Part shown: positions 51,844 through 59,538 of the stretch, one piece after another
How the letters are laid out: every line of letters starts with the position of its first letter
Numbering within the stretch: the stretch's first letter is position 1
Source of the DNA: Lentzea tibetensis
GTDB taxonomy: Bacteria; Actinomycetota; Actinomycetes; Mycobacteriales; Pseudonocardiaceae
Assembly (NCBI RefSeq): GCF_007845675.1
Contig: NZ_VOBR01000002.1
Location: forward strand, 372,001 to 436,000
Length of the DNA stretch: 64,000 bases
Direction of reading: 5' to 3'
Made by a program: the position numbers and the translations under genes
Notes under the pieces: generated by a model
What the model was told of the DNA's origin: nothing
Database searches by the model: none
What the model saw: the letters and a program-made list of their open reading frames with translations, nothing else

Positions 51844-52346
51844 TGGCCGAGTCCGGACCGGACTTCAGCATGGCCGACTTCCTCGGCGCCATCTCGGACA
51901 CCGTGCGGCCGAGCGCAGCCCGCCCGATCGTCGTGCGCGCCGGGGAGCTCGAGACGTTGCCCGCCGGCGAGATCCACAACCCGACCACGCTGTCGATCGC
52001 GGGAAAGCTGCCGACCGCCACGTTCGAGATCTTCCGGCAGACCATCCCGCCGGGGTCGAGCTCGGACATGCAGCGCCACCACCACGAGACCGTGCACTTC
52101 GTGATCTCCGGCGACGGGCACAGCGAGGTCGAGGACGAGACCGCGTCCTGGTCGGCCGGCGACTTCGTCTACACCCCGCCGTGGACGTGGCACCGCCACT
52201 ACAACGACTCCGCCGAGCACCCGGTCGAGTTCCTGACGATCGAGAACTCGCGGCTGCTGGGCCTGCTGGGCGTCGGACGACGGCAGAGCGCCGGGCTGGT
52301 GACCGTGGACGAGGCCCGCGCCCGATTTCGAGGGGACGAGACATGA
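51843..52346 (+). CDS. Cupin-domain protein, gentisate-dioxygenase-like
   Basis: 167 residues; the ATG overlaps the stop of the SDR. Motif 1 RHHHETVHFVISGDGHSEVE and motif 2 AGDFVYTPPWTWHRHYNDS give His/His/Glu/His metal ligands. The TPPWTWHRHYND block resembles the C-terminal half of gentisate/1-hydroxy-2-naphthoate dioxygenases but the protein is half their length. It could be a small ring-cleaving dioxygenase or a hydratase-like accessory. Its operon position suggests it acts before the extradiol enzyme. Confidence 0.85.
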   Translation: MAESGPDFSMADFLGAISDTVRPSAARPIVVRAGELETLPAGEIHNPTTLSIAGKLPTATFEIFRQTIPPGSSSDMQRHHHETVHFVISGDGHSEVEDETASWSAGDFVYTPPWTWHRHYNDSAEHPVEFLTIENSRLLGLLGVGRRQSAGLVTVDEARARFRGDET

Positions 52347-53212
52347 TCGATCACATCAGCATCTGGGGCGACCTGGCCGACGTCGGCCACGAACTGTCCC
52401 ACGTGGACGTCGGCGGCGTCCGCACGCGAGTCCTGCGGGCGGGGGCGGGTCCCGACCTGATCCTGTTGCACGGCACGGGCGGCCACCTGGAGGCGTACTC
52501 ACGGGACATCGCCGGGCTGGCCGAGGACTTCCGCGTCACCGCGTACGACATGGTCGGCCACGGCTGGTCGGACCTGCCGGACCAGCCGTACACGATCGAC
52601 GTGCTGTCCGACCACCTGCTCGGCCTGATGGACGCGCTGGGCATCGAGTCCGCGCACCTGTCCGGAGAGTCGCTCGGCGGCTGGGTCGTCGCCTGGACGG
52701 CGGCGCACCACCCGAACCGGGTCGACCGGCTCGTGCTGAACACGCCCGGCAACATCGCGAACAAGCCGAAGGTGATGGCGCGGCTGCGGGAGAGCACGAT
52801 GGCCGCCGTCCAGGACCCCAGCGACGAGACCGTGCGCCGGCGCGTGGAGTTCCTGTTCCACCACAAGGAGATGGTGACCGACGAGCTGGTGAACCTCAGG
52901 CGTGCGGTCTACACCCGGCCCGGCTTCGTGCGGGCGATCACGAACACGCTGGTCCTGCAGGACCCGTTGGTGCGCAAGGACTTCGCCTGGGACCCGGCCT
53001 GGGTCGGCAAGATCGGCGCGCCGACGTTGCTGCTGTGGACCGAACACGATCCCACGGGCGGGCTCGACGAGGCCGCGATGCTGCTGGACTGGCTGCCGGA
53101 CGCACGCCTGCACGTGATCTCCGACGCTGGTCACTGGCCGCAGTGGGAGAAGCCGGACGAGTACCTGCGGACGCACCGCGACTTCCTGCTGCTCGGAAAG
53201 GACCCGGAATGA
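52343..53212 (+). CDS. Meta-cleavage-product (C-C bond) hydrolase, alpha/beta fold
   Basis: 289 residues, ATGA overlap on the 5' side. Oxyanion segment LLHGTGGHLEAYSRDI, nucleophile Ser110 in LSGESLGGW, catalytic Asp in LWTEHDPTGG, and His in SDAGHWPQWEKPDEY. The GHWPQWE end is characteristic of MhpC/BphD/XylF hydrolases that split the ring-fission product into a 2-hydroxypentadienoate and an acid. This fits the extradiol dioxygenase encoded next. Confidence 0.92.
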   Translation: MIDHISIWGDLADVGHELSHVDVGGVRTRVLRAGAGPDLILLHGTGGHLEAYSRDIAGLAEDFRVTAYDMVGHGWSDLPDQPYTIDVLSDHLLGLMDALGIESAHLSGESLGGWVVAWTAAHHPNRVDRLVLNTPGNIANKPKVMARLRESTMAAVQDPSDETVRRRVEFLFHHKEMVTDELVNLRRAVYTRPGFVRAITNTLVLQDPLVRKDFAWDPAWVGKIGAPTLLLWTEHDPTGGLDEAAMLLDWLPDARLHVISDAGHWPQWEKPDEYLRTHRDFLLLGKDPE

Positions 53213-54138
53213 GCGAGATCGTCGGCTTCGTCGGCCTGTCCCATTCCCCGTTCGCCACCCTGCTTCCGCCGCGAGACCCGGCCGAGCCGGGCGGCCGGTT
53301 CCTGGCCGACGTGGCGCGGGTGGCCGACGCCGTTGCCCGGTTGGCGCCGGACGCGATCGTCGTCATCGGCCCCGACCACTTCCACGCGAACTTCTACGAC
53401 GTGATGCCGCCGTTCGCACTCGGGGTCGAGGCTGCCGTCGGTTTCGGCGACTTCGGCAGCCGGTCCGGGCCGTTGCCGATCGCGGCCGAGCTCGCGTGGC
53501 TCATCCGGGACGCGCTGGCGAGCTCCGGGTTCGACCTGTCGCTGTCCTACTCGCTCACCGTGGACCACGGTGTCGTGCAGAGCTACGAGATGGTGACCGG
53601 CGGAGCCGACATCCCGCTCGTGCCACTGGTCGTCAACACCGCCGCCCCGCCGCTGCCGAGCATGGAGCGGTGCGTCCTGCTCGGCACGGTCCTCGGCGCG
53701 GCGATCCGGCGGTCGGACTTCGCCGGACGGGTGCTCGTCGTCGCGAGCGGTGGGCTGTCGCACTGGCTGCCGTCCAACGACCCGCGCACGGTGGAGGGGG
53801 AGCGGCGTGAGGCGGTGATCCACGGGCGTCAGGACGTCCGGGCCTTCGCCGCGGCACGCGAGCCGCGGGTGCGCGCCATGGGCGGCGATCCCACCGCCCG
53901 CGTCAACGCCGTGTGGGACCGCTGGTTCCTCGACCAGCTCGTCGACGGCAACCCGACGCAGATCGCCGCACTCGGTGACGACCACCTCGAGGAGAACGCG
54001 GGCAGCGGCGGGCACGAGATCCGGACCTGGCTGATCGGGCAGGCCGCGGTCGACGTCCCGCTCGTGTGGACCAGCTACGAGCCGGTGCCCGAGTGGATCA
54101 CGGGCATGGGCATCGGGGCGACCTTCGATGTCCGCTGA
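53209..54138 (+). CDS. Class III extradiol ring-cleavage dioxygenase (MhpB-like)
   Basis: 309 residues, ATGA overlap. LigB-fold metal and acid-base residues: His12 (GLSHSPFATLLPP), H57/H59 (IGPDHFHANFYDVMPPF), His120 (TVDHGVVQSYEM) and His185 (SGGLSHWLPSNDPR). His120 and His185 match the pair known to be catalytic in MhpB. MhpB cleaves 3-(2,3-dihydroxyphenyl)propionate; the overall resemblance suggests an alkyl- or carboxyalkyl-catechol as substrate. Confidence 0.93.
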   Translation: MSEIVGFVGLSHSPFATLLPPRDPAEPGGRFLADVARVADAVARLAPDAIVVIGPDHFHANFYDVMPPFALGVEAAVGFGDFGSRSGPLPIAAELAWLIRDALASSGFDLSLSYSLTVDHGVVQSYEMVTGGADIPLVPLVVNTAAPPLPSMERCVLLGTVLGAAIRRSDFAGRVLVVASGGLSHWLPSNDPRTVEGERREAVIHGRQDVRAFAAAREPRVRAMGGDPTARVNAVWDRWFLDQLVDGNPTQIAALGDDHLEENAGSGGHEIRTWLIGQAAVDVPLVWTSYEPVPEWITGMGIGATFDVR

Positions 54139-54904
54139 AGCGTCCCGGCGCCTGGCCGCCGCCCGTGCGCAGCGGCGGCCCTGCGCCCCGGTCCGCGGCC
54201 TGCTCCCGGACATCGGTGCGGCGTACGCCGTCCAGTCCACCTGGGTCGCGGGCCGGGGTGCGGCGGGAGCGAAGGTCGTCGGCCGCAAGATCGGGCTCAC
54301 CAACCCGGCCGTGCGCGCGCAGCTCGGCGTCGACCAGCCCGACTTCGGTGTCCTGCTGGACGACATGGGTTACCCCTCGGGCGCACGCGTCGACGTTCGC
54401 CGCACCCTGCAACCGAAGATCGAGGCCGAGATCGCCTTCGTGCTGGCCGACGACCTCGCGGGTCCGCGGACGGGTCCGTTGGAGGTGGCCGCCGCGACCG
54501 CGTACGTCGTCGCGGCGCTGGAGATCGTGGACAGCCGGATCGCGGGCTGGGACATCAGCATCCTCGACACCGTCGCCGACAACGCCTCGGCCGGGTTGTT
54601 CGTGCTCGGCGACCAGCCCCGCCTGCTCCGCGACCTCGACCTGCGCGAGTGCACGATGACTCTGTGGCGTGGTGACGACCTCGTCTCGACCGGGGCGGGG
54701 GCCGACTGCTTCGGTGACCCGGCCGAGGCCGTCGCGTGGCTGGCGACGACGGCGCGGGAGCTCGGCAGCCCGTTGCGAGCGGGCGAGGTCGTGCTGTCCG
54801 GCGCGCTCGGTCCCGTCGTGCCGGTGCGGCCCGGTGACCGCTTCCACGCCGTGATCAGCGAGATCGGCGAGGTCTCCGTCAGCTTCACCGGAGGTGGCTC
54901 GTGA
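54128..54904 (+). CDS. 2-hydroxypenta-2,4-dienoate (2-keto-4-pentenoate) hydratase
   Basis: 258 residues; overlaps the dioxygenase end by 11 bp. Typical MhpD/TesE blocks: [30 protein letters not shown], the metal-binding [44 protein letters not shown] and [16 protein letters not shown]. It hydrates the dienoate released by the hydrolase to 4-hydroxy-2-oxovalerate, using Mg2+ or Mn2+. Confidence 0.95.
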   Translation: MSAEASRRLAAARAQRRPCAPVRGLLPDIGAAYAVQSTWVAGRGAAGAKVVGRKIGLTNPAVRAQLGVDQPDFGVLLDDMGYPSGARVDVRRTLQPKIEAEIAFVLADDLAGPRTGPLEVAAATAYVVAALEIVDSRIAGWDISILDTVADNASAGLFVLGDQPRLLRDLDLRECTMTLWRGDDLVSTGAGADCFGDPAEAVAWLATTARELGSPLRAGEVVLSGALGPVVPVRPGDRFHAVISEIGEVSVSFTGGGS

Positions 54905-55830
54905 CGAAGGTGGCGGTGATCGGCTCGGGCAACATCGGGACGGACCTCATGGTGAAGGTGCTGACACTGGGGGAGCGGCTGGAGATGGCCGCGATGGTGG
55001 GCATCGACCCCGCGTCCGACGGCCTCGCGAAGGCCCGGCAACTGGGTGTGCCCACGACGTCCGGTGGCGTCGAAGGCCTGATCGCCATGCCGGACTTCGC
55101 CGGCATCCGGATCGTCTTCGACGCCACCTCGGCGAAGGCGCACGAGGCCAACGCCCGTGCACTCGCGCCGCACGGTGTGCGGATGGTCGACCTGACCCCG
55201 GCCGCGCTCGGCCCGTTCGTCGTGCCCGCGGTCAACCTCGAGGACCACCTGGACGCGCCCGACATCAACATGGTCACGTGCGGAGGCCAGGCGACGATCC
55301 CGGTCGTCGCGGCGGTCGCACGCGTGACGCCCGTGCGGTACGCCGAGATCGTCGCGTCGATCGCCTCGAAGTCCGCCGGACCGGGTACCCGCGCCAACAT
55401 CGACGAGTTCACCGCGACGACGGCCCGTGCGATCGAGGTCGTCGGTGGCGCGGCGCGCGGCAAGGCGATCATCGTCCTGAACCCGGCCGAGCCGCCGCTC
55501 ATCATGCGCGACACCGTGCTCTGCCTGATCGACGACGAGGATCCCTCGGCGCACCAACGAATCCGCGCGTCGATCGGGGCGATGGTCGACGAGGTCGCGG
55601 CGTACGTGCCGGGCTACCGCCTCAAGCAGCAGGTGCAGATCACGCCGGTGACCGGTGACGTGCGCACGCTGACCGGTGGAGCGCCTGCGACCCACCAGGT
55701 GTCCGTGTTCCTCGAGGTCGAGGGCGCCGGCCACCACCTGCCCGCCTACGCGGGAAACCTGGACATCATGACCTCCGCCGCCCTGCGCGTGGCCGAGCAC
55801 GTGGAGGCGACGTGTTCATCCAGGACGTGA
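54901..55830 (+). CDS. Acetaldehyde dehydrogenase (acylating), MhpF/DmpF type
   Basis: 309 residues, GTG start overlapping the hydratase stop. NAD motif [18 protein letters not shown] at 4-21; catalytic Cys127 in [15 protein letters not shown] and [10 protein letters not shown] typical of the family; the conserved YRLKQQVQ near the end. It converts acetaldehyde channelled from the aldolase to acetyl-CoA. It overlaps the aldolase gene by 19 bp, consistent with the stable aldolase-dehydrogenase complex known for this pair. Confidence 0.96.
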   Translation: MTKVAVIGSGNIGTDLMVKVLTLGERLEMAAMVGIDPASDGLAKARQLGVPTTSGGVEGLIAMPDFAGIRIVFDATSAKAHEANARALAPHGVRMVDLTPAALGPFVVPAVNLEDHLDAPDINMVTCGGQATIPVVAAVARVTPVRYAEIVASIASKSAGPGTRANIDEFTATTARAIEVVGGAARGKAIIVLNPAEPPLIMRDTVLCLIDDEDPSAHQRIRASIGAMVDEVAAYVPGYRLKQQVQITPVTGDVRTLTGGAPATHQVSVFLEVEGAGHHLPAYAGNLDIMTSAALRVAEHVEATCSSRT

Positions 55831-56822
55831 CGCTGCGGGACGGCATGCACGCCGTGCGCCACCGCATCGCGCTCGACGACGTGGCGCGGATCGCGGCCGC
55901 GCTCGACGCCGCCGGGGTGGACGGGATCGAGGTGTCCCACGGCGACGGTCTCGGTGGCGGCAGCCTCACCTGCGGACCGGGCAGCCACACCGACCGGGAG
56001 TGGATCGAGACCGCGGCCGCGGCCATCTCGCGCGCTCGCCTGACCACGCTCCTGCTACCGGGCATCGGCACCGTCGACGACCTGAGGCGCGCCAACGACC
56101 TCGGTGTCCGGTCGGTCCGCGTGGCGACCCACTGCACGGAGGCCGACATCGCCGCCGAGCACATCGCGGTGGGGCGTGGGCTCGGCATGGACGTGTCCGG
56201 GTTCCTGATGATGAGCCACCTGGCCGAGCCGGGGGAACTGGCCCGGCAGGCGAAGCTCATGGAGTCGTACGGCGCCCACTGCGTCTACGTCACGGATTCC
56301 GGTGGCCGGCTGATGATGGACGGCGTGTGCGACCGGGTGCGCGCCTACCGCGACCTGCTCGATCCGGTGACGGAGATAGGCATTCACGCACACGAGAACC
56401 TGTCGTTGTCCGTGGCGAACTCGATGGCGGCGGTCCAGGCGGGTGCGTCGCGCGTCGACGCCTCGCTGGCCGGGCAGGGCGCCGGGGCCGGCAACTGCCC
56501 GCTCGAGGCCTTCGTCGCGGTCGCGAACCTCAACGGCTGGCGCCACGGCTGCGACCTGTTCGCGTTGCAGGACGCCGCCGAGAACCTGGTGCGCCCGTTG
56601 CAGGACCGGCCGGTGCGGGTGGACCGGGAGACGCTGACCCTGGGCTACGCCGGCGTCTACGGCTCGTTCCTGCGGCACGTGGAGACGGCCGCCGAGCGGT
56701 ACGGGGTCGACGTGCGTTCCATTCTCGTCGAGGCGGGCAGACGGGGACTGGTCGGCGGTCAGGAGGACATGCTCGTGGACGTGGCCCTGACTCTCGCGGC
56801 GCGCCAGTCACTGGCCCGGTGA
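55812..56822 (+). CDS. 4-hydroxy-2-oxovalerate aldolase, MhpE/DmpG type
   Basis: 336 residues, GTG start inside the dehydrogenase gene. TIM-barrel HMGL-like motif [12 protein letters not shown] with Arg9, Asp10 and His13; [12 protein letters not shown] supplies the metal His pair; the communication-domain tail is present ([20 protein letters not shown]). It splits 4-hydroxy-2-oxovalerate to pyruvate and acetaldehyde. Last gene of the operon, convergent with tetR. Confidence 0.96.
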   Translation: MFIQDVTLRDGMHAVRHRIALDDVARIAAALDAAGVDGIEVSHGDGLGGGSLTCGPGSHTDREWIETAAAAISRARLTTLLLPGIGTVDDLRRANDLGVRSVRVATHCTEADIAAEHIAVGRGLGMDVSGFLMMSHLAEPGELARQAKLMESYGAHCVYVTDSGGRLMMDGVCDRVRAYRDLLDPVTEIGIHAHENLSLSVANSMAAVQAGASRVDASLAGQGAGAGNCPLEAFVAVANLNGWRHGCDLFALQDAAENLVRPLQDRPVRVDRETLTLGYAGVYGSFLRHVETAAERYGVDVRSILVEAGRRGLVGGQEDMLVDVALTLAARQSLAR

Positions 56823-56843
56823 CACCCACACGGGATGCCACCG

Positions 56844-57563
56844 TCAGCCCCGGCGACCGATCCCGGCCGCCAGCCCGTCCAGCACCATCCCCAGGCGGCG
56901 CTCGAACACCACGTCCGGATCGGGGAGGTCCTCGGCCTCGAGGACCAGCCGTCGCAGGTAGGGAAGTCCGCCCTCCTGCAGCAACTGCGTGATGAACGGC
57001 CCGGTGTGGCGCTGGTAGCCAGCGAAGTCCAGGCCGGTGCGCCGCTGCGCCTCGACCTCTCCCAGCTCCTGCACGACGAAGCCCCTGGTGAACTGCAGGG
57101 CGGTGGACAGCAGGTCCAGCATCCCGTCGATGTCGAGACCGAGCCCGTCCACGCACGCCAGACCGGTTTCGAGGAACCGCCGGGCATTGGGTCCCAGGCT
57201 CGGCCGGTGCCCGAACCGGACGATCCAGGGGTGGGCGTGGTGGAGCCTGCGCATCTCCCCGGCCAGCCGGGCGACGTCGGCGCGCCAGCTCCCGGACGGG
57301 ATCCCGGTCAGGTCCAACTCGCCCAGCACCGCGTCGTACATCAGCTCGGTCAGGTCTTCCTTGCTGCCGATGTGCCGGTAGAGCGACATCGGGCTGTGGT
57401 CCATCCGCCCCGCGACCTTGCGCATCGAGACCGCGTCGACCCCGTCCTCGTCGGCCAGGGCGATCGCGGCCGTGGTGATGGCCCGGTAGTCGAGTGTGCG
57501 CGCCGGCCCACGCCCCTGGCTGGAGAGGCGTGCCCAGATGACGGGCGGCGGTTCGTCGGTCAC
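56844..57563 (-). CDS. TetR-family repressor with tetracycline-repressor-type C domain
   Basis: 239 residues from the GTG at 57563 (AAGGAG 9 bp upstream); the longer frame adds ten residues. HTH at ~30-75 (AITTAAIALADEDGVDAVSM, DHSPMSLYRHIGSKEDLTEL). The C-terminal region (DLTGIPSGSWRADVARLAGE, RRFLETGLACVDGLGLDIDG) follows the TetR_C_1 pattern. It is divergent from the Tet(X)-like monooxygenase with two copies of a 20-bp repeat between them. Confidence 0.92.
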   Translation of the reverse strand: MTDEPPPVIWARLSSQGRGPARTLDYRAITTAAIALADEDGVDAVSMRKVAGRMDHSPMSLYRHIGSKEDLTELMYDAVLGELDLTGIPSGSWRADVARLAGEMRRLHHAHPWIVRFGHRPSLGPNARRFLETGLACVDGLGLDIDGMLDLLSTALQFTRGFVVQELGEVEAQRRTGLDFAGYQRHTGPFITQLLQEGGLPYLRRLVLEAEDLPDPDVVFERRLGMVLDGLAAGIGRRG

Positions 57564-57603
57564 GGCAGCGCTCCTTGCGTGTGTTGCGTGCATCCTACGG
57601 GCC

Positions 57604-57646
57604 GCATACGGTGTACACGTCTAGTCGCGTACGCTGTATACGTCTA
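57604..57646. promoter_or_regulatory. Two direct 20-bp repeats, probable TetR operators
   Basis: GCATACGGTGTACACGTCTA (57604-57623) and GCGTACGCTGTATACGTCTA (57627-57646) match at 16 of 20 positions with a 23-bp period. Each contains a short palindrome (GTGTACAC; GTATAC). They lie in the 111-bp divergent region between the tetR-like and monooxygenase genes. Confidence 0.65.
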
Positions 57647-57674
57647 ACTCGTCGATCTCGTTCGAGGTGTCCCC

Positions 57675-58841
57675 ATGCCGTCTTCGTCCTCCCCGTCCAT
57701 CGCCGTCGTCGGCGGCGGCCTCAGCGGGTTGGTGCTGGCCCGGATCCTGCAGCAGCACGACATCGCCTGCACCGTCTACGAGCTCGACGCCACCGCCGAC
57801 GCCCGGCGGCAGGGCGGCCTGCTCGACCTGCACGTCGAGTCCGGCCAGCTGGCCCTGCGCGAAGCGGGGCTGTACGAGCAGTTCCGCCTGCTCACCCGGC
57901 CGCAGGCAGAGGCGATGCGGGTGATGGACAAGGCGGGCACCGTCTTCATCGACCAGGCCGCCGAGGGCAACTCGGGCAGACCTGAGATCGACCGGACGGA
58001 ACTGCGCGCCCTGCTGCTGGATTCGCTCGACCTGGGACGGGTCGTCTGGGACCGCAAGCTCAGCCGAGCCCGCCGCATGGACGACGGGCGGTACGAACTC
58101 GTCTTCGCCAACGGCTCGCGCGAGACCGCGGATCTGCTGATCGGAGCCGACGGCGCCTGGTCCCGAGTCCGCCCCCTGCTCTCGAGCGCCTCCCCGGAGT
58201 ACGCCGGAATCAGCTACGTCGAACTCCACGTCACCGACGCGCCGGCCAAGGTGCCCGCCTCGGCCGCTCTGGTCGGCACCGGAAGCCTGTTCGCCCTGTC
58301 GGACAACAAGAACCTCGGCGGGCACGGAGGCCGCGACCTGCACCTGGGAGCCATGCTGCGGACCGCCGAGGACTGGCTCGACACACGCGGCGTCGACTGG
58401 TCGGACGCGACCGCCACCCGCACCGCCCTGCTGGCGGAGTTCGCCGACTGGACCCCGGCGCTGACCGACCTGATCCGCCACTGCGACGACGAGATCACAC
58501 CCCGCCGGATCTACGCCCTGCCCACCGGCCACGCGTGGCCGCGCACCCAGGGGGTGACCCTGATCGGCGACGCCGCCCACCTGATGTCGCCGTTCGCGGG
58601 CGAGGGCGCGAACGCCGCGATGCGCGACGCCTGCGAGCTGGCGCTGGCGCTGATCGAGCACGGTGACGACGTCGAGGGCGCGCTGCGTCAGTACGAGACG
58701 GCGATGTTCCCGCGCGCCGCCGACGCGGCCCGGCGGTCCGCCCGCGGGCTCGACCTGTGCTTCGCCGACGACTCCCCGCGTGGCCTGGTCGAGTTCTTCG
58801 GCAGGGTGGGCGTCCCCGGCACCCCGGCGGGGCACCGGTAG
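57675..58841 (+). CDS. Tet(X)-like FAD-dependent monooxygenase
   Basis: 388 residues. SIAVVGGGLSGLVLARILQQ at 8-27 (FAD ADP motif), then ELDATADARRQGGLLDLH, the region that in Tet(X) contacts FAD. IGADGAWSRVRPLL is the DG motif and VTLIGDAAHLMSPFAGEGAN the GD motif; the length and the DAAHLMSPFAGEGANAAM block are those of Tet(X). Tet(X) enzymes 11a-hydroxylate tetracyclines; environmental relatives have varied substrates. The divergent TetR-type repressor supports an inducible detoxification or tailoring role. Confidence 0.88.
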   Translation: MPSSSSPSIAVVGGGLSGLVLARILQQHDIACTVYELDATADARRQGGLLDLHVESGQLALREAGLYEQFRLLTRPQAEAMRVMDKAGTVFIDQAAEGNSGRPEIDRTELRALLLDSLDLGRVVWDRKLSRARRMDDGRYELVFANGSRETADLLIGADGAWSRVRPLLSSASPEYAGISYVELHVTDAPAKVPASAALVGTGSLFALSDNKNLGGHGGRDLHLGAMLRTAEDWLDTRGVDWSDATATRTALLAEFADWTPALTDLIRHCDDEITPRRIYALPTGHAWPRTQGVTLIGDAAHLMSPFAGEGANAAMRDACELALALIEHGDDVEGALRQYETAMFPRAADAARRSARGLDLCFADDSPRGLVEFFGRVGVPGTPAGHR

Positions 58842-58886
58842 CAGCGCCGTGCGGGGTTCCGGTGGACATGCGGCTCCGGTGCGGGG

Positions 58887-59465
58887 TCAGGCCCTGGTCC
58901 ACAGCGTGATGTCGCTGCTGGTCGCCACCACCAGCGTCGCCCCGGATGGGGAGAATCCGGCCGCACGCAGTTCGGAGTGGCGCGAATGGAAGATGTGCCA
59001 CCAGGTCTCGCCGTGCGCCCCGCCGGTGTACGGAGTCCCGGTGGACAACAGCACCCGCTCGTGCGGCCAGTCCGGGCTGGCGACGTCCACCGACCAACCC
59101 GTGGTGCCGGTGTGCAGACCGCCGCCGGCCAGCCCGGCCATGGGCACGCGACGCTGCGCGATCGGCCCGATCCCTTGGCACGTCAAGTCGTTGTCGTCCG
59201 GCCAACCCGAATCAGGCTCGTGGTCGCGGGCCAGGCGCTCACCGGTGACCGTGTCGAACAGTCCGAGCCCGCGTGTGGACGCCACCAGCAGCAGGTCGCG
59301 GCCGCTGTCGGGATCAGTGGCGAATCCAACGCCGAGCAGCCCTCCGACAGCGACCACGTGGCAGTCAGCCGGACGCCACGGTGGGGGCGCCGACACCGTC
59401 GGCGCGGCCAGAAACCTCGCCCGCTGGCCCCGTTGATGGTCGGTGAGCGAGAGATCCTCCGGCAT
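58887..59465 (-). CDS. Hypothetical beta-propeller-like protein
   Basis: 192 residues from the ATG at 59465; a longer frame would extend into the LuxR gene. Repeating beta-strand blocks (LLLVASTRGLGLFDTVTGER, WSVDVASPDWPHERVLLSTG, AAGFSPSGATLVVATSSDI) end in ITLWTRA and resemble WD40 blades, but only two or three blades fit in this length. No signal peptide. Possibly a shortened propeller. Function unknown. Confidence 0.6.
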   Translation of the reverse strand: MPEDLSLTDHQRGQRARFLAAPTVSAPPPWRPADCHVVAVGGLLGVGFATDPDSGRDLLLVASTRGLGLFDTVTGERLARDHEPDSGWPDDNDLTCQGIGPIAQRRVPMAGLAGGGLHTGTTGWSVDVASPDWPHERVLLSTGTPYTGGAHGETWWHIFHSRHSELRAAGFSPSGATLVVATSSDITLWTRA

Positions 59466-59538
59466 CCCGCGAGTATGCCGGAGCCGAACACCGAGAGCCC
59501 TTGCAGGGCAATGATCACGATGTGAGCTCGGACGACTT

